Of a stretch of 64,000 nucleotides of DNA, positions 56,894-64,000 are shown one piece after another; positions within the stretch are counted from its first letter, which is position 1; each line of letters begins with the position of its first letter. The notes under the pieces are model-generated. The model had not been told where the DNA came from. It made no database searches and worked only from the letters and a program-made list of their open reading frames with translations. The translations under genes and the position numbers were made by a program. The DNA comes from Desulfosporosinus meridiei DSM 13257 (lineage in GTDB: Bacteria; Bacillota; Desulfitobacteriia; Desulfitobacteriales; Desulfitobacteriaceae): the NCBI RefSeq assembly GCF_000231385.2, contig NC_018515.1:700501-764500 (forward strand), given 5' to 3'.

Positions 56894-57457
56894 GGTAGAT
56901 GTGGTATAAACCCTAGATTTTCAAGGGTTTATGGGTGTATAAGTATTTGGCAGGTGGTTATGATTTCAGCCAGTTTTTGGCGTCATCATAGCCATCTGTT
57001 TTGTTGTTGCCGGCTTACAAGACACTAACAAAACCAATTGATTCCAAAAAATTCTACGCAATAGTAGAGAAATGGTCAAAAGGCAAAACGTGAGTATAAC
57101 CATATGAAGTTACTAAGCACCCTGAGGGTGCTTTAAGTATTTGGTTGTTCAATTATCAGGTGAGATGGGTTGACTTGAATTAAGCGTGTGTCCAACATAA
57201 CACTATTATCGACATGGAGGAACAATTAGCCTGGAAACCGGGCCTGAGAGCACAACATTCATCATTAAACTTCTCTTGCCTGGGTTTCGACAGGCATAAA
57301 ATATAGATTATAGCTTAGTATCTGATATTATGGAATTAATGTGGAAGAGATACCATATTGCGACAAATGATTACCTATTAATGGATAATTTATTCTTGCT
57401 AATTCATCGTTAAAGCAATAAAATCTTCTTGAGAAGAGATTTTCAGGAGGAATCCGT
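56894..57457. other. Gene-free stretch after guaA
   Basis: About 560 bp with no convincing gene. It holds two weak terminator-like hairpins: ATAAACCCT/AGGGTTTAT at 56906-56932 and AAGCACCCT/AGGGTGCTT at 57115-57133. A small hairpin GCCTG/CAGGC lies near 57280-57297. I could not assign the rest. Confidence 0.4.
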
Positions 57458-57628
57458 GTGGAAAAGAAACTTTTGAAAAGAATTGAGGCATTACGACAGA
57501 AACTCAATAAATTCGAACTAACTCGTGACCTTGTTGATAGTGAAGTCGTTGAGGTTAGTCAACAATTAGACAAGCTGCTTAATCAATACCAAAGGGTTGT
57601 TTCTTATCAACAATTAAGCTTTTGGTAA
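57458..57628 (+). CDS. Spo0E-like aspartyl-phosphate phosphatase family protein (56 aa)
   Basis: Short two-helix protein of 56 aa with the family signature SQQLDKLLNQYQ, close to the SQELDxLI pattern of Spo0E, YisI and YnzD. Such proteins remove phosphate from Spo0A~P and delay sporulation. The start is GTG at 57458 with CAGGAGG 7 nt upstream. It is encoded alone and is followed by a terminator. Confidence 0.75.
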   Translation: MEKKLLKRIEALRQKLNKFELTRDLVDSEVVEVSQQLDKLLNQYQRVVSYQQLSFW

Positions 57629-57649
57629 ACAAGAATATAGTTACAAAGG

Positions 57650-57690
57650 GATACCACAAGAGAATCCAATCTTGCAGGTGTCTTTTTTTT
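57650..57690 (+). terminator. Intrinsic terminator after the Spo0E-like gene
   Basis: GATACC-CAAGA pairs with TCTTG-GGTGTC (with one G-T pair) and is followed by eight T. The rest of the gap to 57901 has no clear gene. Confidence 0.7.
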
Positions 57691-57901
57691 GCTATCAATC
57701 AGGATCGTATGTTCTTAAGTCTAGGCTTAGCGCGAGGTTTAATATTTTATGTTGAGATAAACTGGGCTTGTTTATTTAAAATTCATAAGTATGGTAGCTG
57801 TACTTTTATTGCAATAATACTGGATATATTATGGAAATAACAACTAGTTAAGTGCTTTTATCTCTTAAAGGGATTATAATAGATTAGCAGAGGAGGGCAA
57901 A

Positions 57902-58738
57902 ATGAACTATATTGTATTTGATCTTGAATTTAATATGTTTTTCAAATTTAACGAAGGAGACTATGCAAATCCTTCTTTGAAAAGTGAAATTATCCAGATT
58001 GGAGCAGTAAAGCTAAACGAAAATCTGGAGACTATCGGGGAGTTCAATTCAATTATTCGACCTGTAGTTTATAAAAGAATTAATCCCTATGTTAAGAAGA
58101 AAACAAATATTAATTCACACATGGTTATTAAAGGGAAAGCTTTTAATGAAGCAATTAAAAGCTTTAGTGATTGGGTTGATAAAGATCCGGTTTTATGTTC
58201 TTGGGGGCATGATGATATGCTGGGTTTAAGAGATAATTGCTTGTTTTTTGGCATAGATTCACTGTCTTTTGATAAATACATAAATATCCAACAAATCTAT
58301 ATGAAGCGTGAAGGTTTAGCAATGCAGCCAAGCTTGGAAAGTGCTGTTGAAAGCTTAAAGATTGAAAAAACTTCCCCATTTCATGATGCTTTGAGCGATG
58401 CATTTTATACAGCAGAAATTTTTAAGGAAGTGTTTGATGATTCTAATTCAATAATTGATTGGGGGAAGGTACAAAAAGAAAATGAGGAAAAGATCCGAGA
58501 GCTCAAAGCCTTATTAGCAAAAGTGAGCATACATTGTCCTGAATGTGACAAGATCTTGCAAAAAACTAGAGAAATGACAAAAGCAAAAAAATACTTTGCT
58601 CATAGTTACTGTGATAATTGTAAGCTGCCGGTTCGCCATATTTCCAGGATCACTCAAAATGGTAATGGGGAGTATAGGATTTCTTCCAAGGATTCGATCT
58701 ATAAAGCAGAAGAGTCAGCAGACTCACAAAATACATGA
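57902..58738 (+). CDS. DEDD-type 3'-5' exonuclease domain protein with C-terminal zinc ribbon
   Basis: Protein of 278 aa. The N-terminal exonuclease domain has YIVFDLEFN (first Asp-x-Glu), a middle SWGHDD segment and HDALSDAFYTAEIF near residue 160, as in KapD/RNase T-like enzymes. The C-terminal 70 residues carry a zinc-ribbon-like set CPECDKIL and CDNCKLPV. Start ATG with GAGGAGGGC. The substrate (RNA or DNA) is unknown; a role in RNA trimming is possible. Confidence 0.82.
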   Translation: MNYIVFDLEFNMFFKFNEGDYANPSLKSEIIQIGAVKLNENLETIGEFNSIIRPVVYKRINPYVKKKTNINSHMVIKGKAFNEAIKSFSDWVDKDPVLCSWGHDDMLGLRDNCLFFGIDSLSFDKYINIQQIYMKREGLAMQPSLESAVESLKIEKTSPFHDALSDAFYTAEIFKEVFDDSNSIIDWGKVQKENEEKIRELKALLAKVSIHCPECDKILQKTREMTKAKKYFAHSYCDNCKLPVRHISRITQNGNGEYRISSKDSIYKAEESADSQNT

Positions 58739-58820
58739 AAGAGAGTTGGAAAAACACTGATTTCAGACAACTTCCATTTCTTGAAAAAGTCTATTGGATA
58801 TAAGTTGAAAATGTCTCCAA

Positions 58821-58870
58821 AATGCCACTGCTTGTGATGATTTGAACATCATTACTAGAGCCGTGGCATT
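58821..58870. repeat. Hairpin after the exonuclease gene
   Basis: AATGCCAC pairs with GTGGCATT, and inside TGATGAT pairs with ATCATTA. No good T run follows, so it may be a weak terminator or mRNA end hairpin. Confidence 0.5.
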
Positions 58871-58980
58871 ATGTGTTTGTAAATAAGTTTATGTGGTAAA
58901 TAGAGTTGGTTGTTAATCTCACGCCCATCACCTATGTCGAACATTTCTTAAAAAATATTTAATAATGTTCGGAATTTCTA

Positions 58981-59009
58981 TTGACCTATAGATAACCTTC
59001 TTGTAAAAT
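58981..59009 (+). promoter_or_regulatory. Promoter of the pur operon
   Basis: TTGACC (58981-58986), 17-nt spacer, TAAAAT (59004-59009), about 25 nt before the guanine aptamer. Confidence 0.7.
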
Positions 59010-59032
59010 GAACTTAGAAAATTTCATAAGGA

Positions 59033-59101
59033 GTTCATATATCCGCGGAGATATGGTCCGCAAGTTTCTACCAGGCCGCCGTAAATGACCTGACTATGAG
59101 C
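59033..59101 (+). ncRNA. Guanine riboswitch aptamer (purine class)
   Basis: P1 is GTTCATA (59033-59039) with TATGAGC (59095-59101). P2 is GCGGA/TCCGC with the loop GATATGG. The junction AAGTTTCTACC and the loop CCGTAAA match the purine-riboswitch consensus. The base just before the 3' P1 strand is C (59094), equal to C74 of the xpt aptamer, which specifies guanine, not adenine. Confidence 0.92.
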
Positions 59102-59103
59102 GA

Positions 59104-59190
59104 AAGTGTACCTAGGGCTATGATTTGCATTGTCCGAGTGGTACAGGTTTGATTGCGATCAAATTACACCGAAGGGATAAAAGCCCAGGC
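59104..59190 (+). ncRNA. PRPP riboswitch aptamer (ykkC subtype 2)
   Basis: Directly after the guanine aptamer. The conserved ykkC elements are GTGTACCTAGGG, then TGTCCGAGTGG, ACACCGAAGGGATAAAAGCCC and a final AGGCGGG. The location in front of purE and the tandem guanine aptamer point to the PRPP-binding subtype, not guanidine or ppGpp. The 3' end overlaps the left arm of the terminator. Confidence 0.85.
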
Positions 59191-59245
59191 GGGTAGGTTT
59201 CACTCTGTTTAAAAGGGGGGATCTGCCTTAGGCCTGGGCTTTTTT
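59181..59245 (+). terminator. Riboswitch-controlled terminator before purE
   Basis: AAGCCCAGGC (59181-59190) pairs with GCCTGGGCTT (59232-59241), followed by TTTT. The left arm is also the 3' part of the PRPP aptamer, so aptamer folding and terminator formation exclude each other. Confidence 0.9.
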
Positions 59246-59283
59246 GCAATTTTAGAAAACATACTATGAAAGAGGCGAAATAA

Positions 59284-59799
59284 ATGAACCGAGTTGGGGT
59301 TATTATGGGCAGTGATTCGGATTACAAAGTTATGGAAGATGCGTTAAAAGTTCTCCGTGAGTTTGAAATTGATTTCGAAGCTAAGATTTCCTCTGCCCAC
59401 AGGACATTGGAGAGAACCGTAGCCTGGGTAAAAGCTTTTGAGGCTCAAGGTGGAAAAATAATTATCGCTGCAGCAGGATTAGCCGCCCATTTGCCTGGGG
59501 TTATTGCAGGAGCAACTACATTGCCGGTAATAGGTGTCCCACTAAGCAGCGGATCCCTGCAGGGTATAGATGCCCTTTACTCTATCGTTCAGATGCCCCC
59601 TGGGATTCCCGTTGCAACGGTTGGTATTGGTGCTGCCAAAAATGCTGCTTTGCTCGCTGTCCAGATTCTAGCCTCTCAGGATAAACCTTTAAATGACAAG
59701 GTAAAAAAATACCGGGCGAAAATGATGAATGACATTGAGGTCAAGGATGAAGCATTACAAAAGATGGTAAGCCAAGGGATAAAGGGGATAGTAATATGA
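59284..59799 (+). CDS. purE: N5-carboxyaminoimidazole ribonucleotide mutase PurE
   Basis: Purine synthesis enzyme of 171 aa (class I PurE). The start GVIMGSDSDYKVMEDA and the motif SAHRTLERT are clear. It moves the carboxyl group on the imidazole. The ATG follows GAGGCGAAATA. It overlaps purB by 4 nt (ATGA) and is the first gene under the tandem riboswitch. Confidence 0.95.
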   Translation: MNRVGVIMGSDSDYKVMEDALKVLREFEIDFEAKISSAHRTLERTVAWVKAFEAQGGKIIIAAAGLAAHLPGVIAGATTLPVIGVPLSSGSLQGIDALYSIVQMPPGIPVATVGIGAAKNAALLAVQILASQDKPLNDKVKKYRAKMMNDIEVKDEALQKMVSQGIKGIVI

Positions 59800-61091
59800 T
59801 TGAACGCTATACTCTTCCTGAAATGGGAGGGATTTGGACAGATGAGCATCGTCTTGAATTGTGGCTGAAAATTGAGATTGCCGCTTGCGAAGGATGGGCT
59901 AAGTTAGGGAAGATTCCGAATGAGGCGGTTGATATCATTCGAAAGAAAGCTGCATTTTCTTGGGAAAGGGTACAAGAGATCGAGGAAGTTACTCAGCATG
60001 ATGTCTTGGCGTTTTTAACCAATGTTGCAGAGCACGTGGGAGATGAAGCTAAACATATTCATCTTGGTCTAACTTCTTCGGATATCCTTGATACAGCGCT
60101 CTCTCTACAATTAGTTGAAGCTTCTGATATTTTGCTGACAAAACTTGAAGGGCTGGAAACGGTTCTGCGTCGTAGAGCCATTGAACATCGGGACACACTT
60201 ATGATGGGCCGTACTCATGGAATTCATGCTGAACCCATCACTCTAGGGTTAAAATTTGCTTTGTGGTACGATGAAATCAGACGTCAGAAGCGGCGCTTAG
60301 CCTTTGCCCGAGAGGAAATCAGAGTGGGTAAAATCTCCGGTGCAGTAGGGACATTCGCTAATGTTGATCCACAAGTAGAAGCCCATGTTTGTCAGGCACT
60401 TAACCTCAAGCCGGCCTTGATTTCGACACAAATCATCCAACGTGATCGACATGCCTTTTTTATGACAACCCTTGCTGGCATCGCAAGTACTCTAGATAAA
60501 ATAGCAACGGAACTTCGTAATTTACAGAGAACGGATGTTCATGAAGTAGAGGAGGCCTTTGGAAAAGGACAGAAAGGTTCTTCTGCAATGCCGCATAAGA
60601 AAAACCCAATTACTCCTGAGCGTATTTGTGGCATGGCAAGAGTCATTCGTGCTAATGCTCAAGTAGCACTGGAAAATGTGGCCTTATGGCATGAGCGAGA
60701 TATTTCTCATTCTTCAGCGGAACGTATGATTTTACCGGACAGCACAATTGCCTTAGATTATATGCTCCATAAGATGACTCAGCTGATAGATCGACTGAAC
60801 GTATTTCCGGAGCAAATGAAAGTCAATATTGATAAGGGTTGTGGACTGATTTTTTCCCAACGTGTTATGTTGGCCTTGGTTGATAAAGGGATTAGTCGCG
60901 AAGCAGCCTATGCTTTGGTACAAACCAATGCTATGGAAGCCTGGAATACTAAAGAGCAGTTTCAGAACCTAATCAGTAAAGACACGAAGATACGGGAATA
61001 TTTAGATGAAAAGGAAATTAACGAACTCTTTGATTATGGGTATCATACCAAGCATGTAGCCGACATTTTCCAGCGTTTAGAGCTTTTTTAG
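59796..61091 (+). CDS. purB: Adenylosuccinate lyase PurB
   Basis: Lyase of 431 aa acting at two steps (SAICAR to AICAR, adenylosuccinate to AMP). The signature SSAMPHKKNP lies near residue 265. Other marks are TSSDILDTALSLQL and MMGRTHGIHAEP. The start overlaps the purE stop. Confidence 0.96.
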   Translation: MIERYTLPEMGGIWTDEHRLELWLKIEIAACEGWAKLGKIPNEAVDIIRKKAAFSWERVQEIEEVTQHDVLAFLTNVAEHVGDEAKHIHLGLTSSDILDTALSLQLVEASDILLTKLEGLETVLRRRAIEHRDTLMMGRTHGIHAEPITLGLKFALWYDEIRRQKRRLAFAREEIRVGKISGAVGTFANVDPQVEAHVCQALNLKPALISTQIIQRDRHAFFMTTLAGIASTLDKIATELRNLQRTDVHEVEEAFGKGQKGSSAMPHKKNPITPERICGMARVIRANAQVALENVALWHERDISHSSAERMILPDSTIALDYMLHKMTQLIDRLNVFPEQMKVNIDKGCGLIFSQRVMLALVDKGISREAAYALVQTNAMEAWNTKEQFQNLISKDTKIREYLDEKEINELFDYGYHTKHVADIFQRLELF

Positions 61092-61191
61092 ACAAACGAA
61101 GATAGAATAAAAATAGAGTTAAAGAGCGAGCACACAACGATGAAGTAAGGTTAGAATTTAATTGACTGCGATTAAGAGAGGGGTAACTAGA

Positions 61192-61905
61192 ATGGAAAAG
61201 TTAGAATTGCGTTATGAAGGAAAAGCTAAGCGGGTTTATGATACTGATCAAAATGAATACTTCTGGGTAGCCTATAAAGATGATGCAACAGCCTTCAACG
61301 GTGAAAAAAAGGGTCAAATCCTGGACAAGGGGTTAGTTAACAACCAGCTATCTGCGTTATTCTTTGTAGAATTAGAAAAGGCAGGCATTCCAACCCACTT
61401 TGTAAATTTGTTGAGTGATAGAGATATGCTTGTTCACCGTTTACAAATGATTCCTCTAGAAGTAGTTGTTCGCAATATTGTTGCCGGAAGTTTGTCAAAG
61501 CGTTTAGGAGTAGAGGAAGGTTTCGTGCTTCCACATCCGGTCGTTGAGTTATATTACAAAGATGATGCCCTAGGGGATCCGTTGGTTAATGAATCCCATG
61601 TTGAGGCAATGGGCTGGGCGAGTAGGGATGTTGCTACAGAAATTCAAGCATTAGGTTTAAAAGTAAACTCAATTCTACAGTCTATTCTGGTAAAAGCAGG
61701 CATTGAGTTAATTGACTTTAAGCTTGAATTCGGGCTCCGCGATGGAAAAGTCTATCTCGGAGATGAAATTTCCCCGGATACCTGTCGGTATTGGGATATT
61801 GAAACCCGGGAAAAGCTGGATAAGGATCGCTTCCGTCGTGATTTAGGAAAGGTTGAAGAAGCGTATCAGGAAGTTTACCGCCGAGTAAAGGCCGTTCTTG
61901 CTTAG
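61192..61905 (+). CDS. purC: SAICAR synthase PurC
   Basis: Enzyme of 237 aa. Start ATG at 61192 after GAGAGGGG; an upstream in-frame TTG at 61162 is less likely. Motifs: [45 protein letters not shown] and [13 protein letters not shown]. It lies about 100 nt after purB in the same operon. Confidence 0.96.
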   Translation: MEKLELRYEGKAKRVYDTDQNEYFWVAYKDDATAFNGEKKGQILDKGLVNNQLSALFFVELEKAGIPTHFVNLLSDRDMLVHRLQMIPLEVVVRNIVAGSLSKRLGVEEGFVLPHPVVELYYKDDALGDPLVNESHVEAMGWASRDVATEIQALGLKVNSILQSILVKAGIELIDFKLEFGLRDGKVYLGDEISPDTCRYWDIETREKLDKDRFRRDLGKVEEAYQEVYRRVKAVLA

Positions 61906-62055
61906 CCTAAAGGACGGGATAAATAAAGATTTATAAGTTAAGTTGAATTAGGAAGTGGTTTCATCCCTGGGAATAACGCGGTGAAGTACTCGCTTAGGCA
62001 ATGCTCTAAGGTGCCTCGCCGCATGCTCGAACTAAGGAGGAGAGAGGGGCCGAAA

Positions 62056-63471
62056 ATGTTCGAATTTGGAGAGGACAAACCGAAAGAGGAATGTGGAGTC
62101 TTTGGAATCTATGCTCCTGATCAGGAGGTTGCCCGTCTTACCTATTATGGGCTTTACGCTTTACAGCACCGCGGGCAGGAAAGTGCCGGAATCGCAGTGT
62201 CAAACGGACGGGGCATTAACGTGCATAAAGGAATGGGCCTGGTATCGGAAGTGTTTTCTGACAGAATAGTGGATAGTCTGAAGGGAAAAATGGCAATTGG
62301 CCATGTACGTTATTCCACGACGGGATCAAGTCTGTTGGCCAATGCTCAACCTTTAGTGGTTCACTATCAAAAAGGTATGATGGCATTAGCCCATAACGGG
62401 AATTTGACTAATGCCTCAGATCTCAGAGAAGAACTGGGTAAGAATGGTGCAGTCTTTCAAACCACGGTTGATAGTGAAGTGATTATTAATCTTATAACCC
62501 GCTACCGTCGGGATTCCTTGGAAGATGCTTTGGTTAAGACTATGATGGATCTACGCGGAGCATATGCCTTGGTTATTTTAGCCGAGGATAAACTCTTTGG
62601 GATCCGTGATTCGCTGGGTGTTCGTCCTTTATGCATTGGAAGTCTAGGGGGGCGGTATTGCCTTGCTTCGGAAAGTTGTGCTCTGGATACAATAGGGGCA
62701 GAGTTTGTGAGAGATGTGGAACCCGGTGAAATTATAATAATCGATGAAGAAGGATTGCACTCACGCCGAGGCCTAATGATAACTAAGCAGGCGTCCTGTG
62801 CCTTTGAATATATATATTTTGCTCGACCTGATAGTACGATGGATCAGTTGAATATTGCTGAAAGTCGGCGGCAGATGGGTATTGAACTGGCACGTGAATG
62901 TCCTATAGATGCGGATCTTGTAATTGCAGTTCCAGACTCTGGCACCGCTTCAGCTCTAGGATATGCCACAGCCCTGGGAATACCCTTTGGAGAGGGGCTT
63001 ATTAAAAATCGTTATGTCGGCAGAACATTTATCCAGCCCACACAGGCTATGAGAGAAGTAGCAGTTCGTCTTAAGCTTAATGCCAATGCCAGCGTGCTTA
63101 AAGATAAACGAGTTGTAATGATCGATGATTCTATTGTCCGAGGAACCACTAGTTCCAAGTTGGTTGAAATGGTTAAGAACGCAGGTGCCAAAGAGGTACA
63201 CTTTTTAATCAGTTCTCCTCCGGTTGCTTACCCTTGCTTCTATGGTATTGACACCGCAGAACGGGAAAAGCTTATTGCCAACAAATTAGATGTTGAAGGT
63301 ATTCGAAAGTATGTTGGAGCCGATTCATTGCACTATATATCTGAGGAGGGCTTGCTTCGCGCTTTAGGGACAGAGTCTGTCTGTTTGGCATGTTTTAATG
63401 GGTCCTATCCTATCCCCGTTTCCAACTTAAACAGAGGTAAAAAGAACTTTGAATCTCAGAACATATTCTGA
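62056..63471 (+). CDS. purF: Amidophosphoribosyltransferase PurF
   Basis: First enzyme of purine synthesis, 471 aa from the ATG at 62056 (GAGAGGGG 8 nt upstream; the frame is open further 5'). A propeptide of 12 residues ends at the catalytic Cys13 (ECGVFGIY). The PRPP motif is VVMIDDSIVRGTTS. The Cys residues of CAFEYIYFARPDS, PCFYGIDT and CLACF fit the [4Fe-4S] ligands of the Bacillus-type enzyme, so it is likely oxygen-sensitive. Confidence 0.95.
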   Translation: MFEFGEDKPKEECGVFGIYAPDQEVARLTYYGLYALQHRGQESAGIAVSNGRGINVHKGMGLVSEVFSDRIVDSLKGKMAIGHVRYSTTGSSLLANAQPLVVHYQKGMMALAHNGNLTNASDLREELGKNGAVFQTTVDSEVIINLITRYRRDSLEDALVKTMMDLRGAYALVILAEDKLFGIRDSLGVRPLCIGSLGGRYCLASESCALDTIGAEFVRDVEPGEIIIIDEEGLHSRRGLMITKQASCAFEYIYFARPDSTMDQLNIAESRRQMGIELARECPIDADLVIAVPDSGTASALGYATALGIPFGEGLIKNRYVGRTFIQPTQAMREVAVRLKLNANASVLKDKRVVMIDDSIVRGTTSSKLVEMVKNAGAKEVHFLISSPPVAYPCFYGIDTAEREKLIANKLDVEGIRKYVGADSLHYISEEGLLRALGTESVCLACFNGSYPIPVSNLNRGKKNFESQNIF

Positions 63472-63606
63472 AGGGAATGGCCAGTCTCGGGGATTAAGAG
63501 ACTAATCCTAAGACTGAAAGTCCTTTGGACTAATTATTTAACTAACTATGGTAGAGTATAGGTAATGCTATAAGCTCTGACACATTAAGGGTAGGAGGAA
63601 TTAATC

Positions 63607-64000
63607 TTGGGATATTCTTACCGAGATGCGGGTGTTGATATTGAAGCTGGGAATGAAGTAGTAGAACGTATAAAGCCGGCGGTCGCTCGGACTCTTCGGC
63701 CGGAGGTTCTCGGCGGATTAGGCGGATTTGGCGGGCTTTTTAAACTGGATTTGGCTAAATACCCAAATCCAGTCCTCGTTTCAGGAACCGACGGAGTAGG
63801 TACGAAGCTGCGCCTCGCTTTTCAAATGAATCGGCATGATACGATTGGGCAAGATGCAGTCGCTATGTGCGTCAATGATATCTTAGTACAAGGGGCGGAG
63901 CCTTTATACTTTCTTGATTATCTAGCCGTAGGTAAAGTCGAGCCGCAAAGGCTGTCCCAGGTTGTTGAGGGGATTGCCCGAGGGTGTGAAATGGCAGGTT
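63607..64000 (+). CDS. purM: Phosphoribosylformylglycinamidine cyclo-ligase PurM (3' end outside window)
   Basis: The frame starts with TTG at 63607 after AGGAGGA and runs off the right edge. The translated start [20 protein letters not shown], the [15 protein letters not shown] motif and [17 protein letters not shown]-like sequence are typical of PurM. It continues the purE-B-C-F order. The gap from purF (135 nt) shows no terminator. Confidence 0.93.
   Translation, partial: MGYSYRDAGVDIEAGNEVVERIKPAVARTLRPEVLGGLGGFGGLFKLDLAKYPNPVLVSGTDGVGTKLRLAFQMNRHDTIGQDAVAMCVNDILVQGAEPLYFLDYLAVGKVEPQRLSQVVEGIARGCEMAG

Noticed and set aside
57214-57309. 31-codon frame after guaA
   Set aside because: The frame is very short, contains a hairpin and resembles no protein family; a weak upstream site is the only support.
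57622-57840. 72-codon frame after the Spo0E-like gene
   Set aside because: It overlaps the Spo0E-like gene end and runs through its terminator, has no ribosome site, and shows no protein-like pattern.

Overview
The window looks like a chromosomal segment of a low-GC, spore-forming anaerobic Firmicute of the Desulfosporosinus/Desulfitobacterium type (Peptococcaceae sensu lato). This is inferred from gene content, not from a database match. The evidence is a bifurcating [FeFe] hydrogenase, a selenocysteine formate dehydrogenase with NuoEF-like partners, a multihaem c-type cytochrome lipoprotein, a flavodiiron protein, LL-diaminopimelate aminotransferase, CIRCE-controlled groESL, a Spo0E-like protein, and many TTG/GTG starts behind strong Shine-Dalgarno sites. 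No rRNA, tRNA or CRISPR array was seen.

Layout. 1-5 kb: a 5'-truncated metallophosphoesterase, then a ferrous-iron uptake operon (feoA-feoA-feoB plus a 46-aa Cys-rich FeoB partner) behind a strong Fur-box match, a DUF2325 protein and an HD-GYP protein. 5-10 kb: flavodiiron protein, GGDEF protein and hexahaem cytochrome on the minus strand, facing a membrane-bound Cache-HAMP-HTH regulator. 10-15 kb: the three-gene hydrogenase. 15-21 kb: an ABC permease and binding protein without an ATPase, then a TetR-controlled HlyD/ABC-2 efflux operon. A 182-bp self-complementary element and a cheD remnant follow it. 21-30 kb: dapL, a second aminotransferase, a chemoreceptor, a DUF2225 protein and tex. 30-35 kb: a HEAT-like protein, an amidohydrolase and tsaE-tsaB-rimI-tsaD, followed by a DnaA-box cluster. 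35-46 kb: a formate dehydrogenase and molybdenum-cofactor island: MTHF synthetase, NuoE/NuoF-like subunits, selenoprotein FdhF, a glutaredoxin-like protein, mobA, fdhD, and a probable Moco riboswitch ahead of moaA-moaC-MOSC-mogA. 46-54 kb: an EamA transporter, a NYN-domain protein, groES-groEL, a complete IS1182-type insertion sequence and several poorly known proteins. 54-64 kb: hpt-guaA, a Spo0E-like small protein, an exonuclease, and the purE-purB-purC-purF-purM operon behind a tandem guanine plus PRPP riboswitch.

The genes connect in a few ways. The two NuoEF-like modules couple NAD(H) to hydrogen and to formate. The moa/mob/fdhD genes mature the cofactor of the formate dehydrogenase next to them, and the riboswitch lets cofactor level feed back on its synthesis. 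Purine salvage (hpt), GMP synthesis (guaA) and de novo synthesis (pur) lie close together, and the pur operon is set up to read both guanine and PRPP.

The items most worth a second look are the membrane-anchored one-component regulator beside the hexahaem cytochrome, the 182-bp hairpin element, the DnaA-box cluster after tsaD, the 64-bp perfect palindrome, and the riboswitch-controlled Moco and purine operons.
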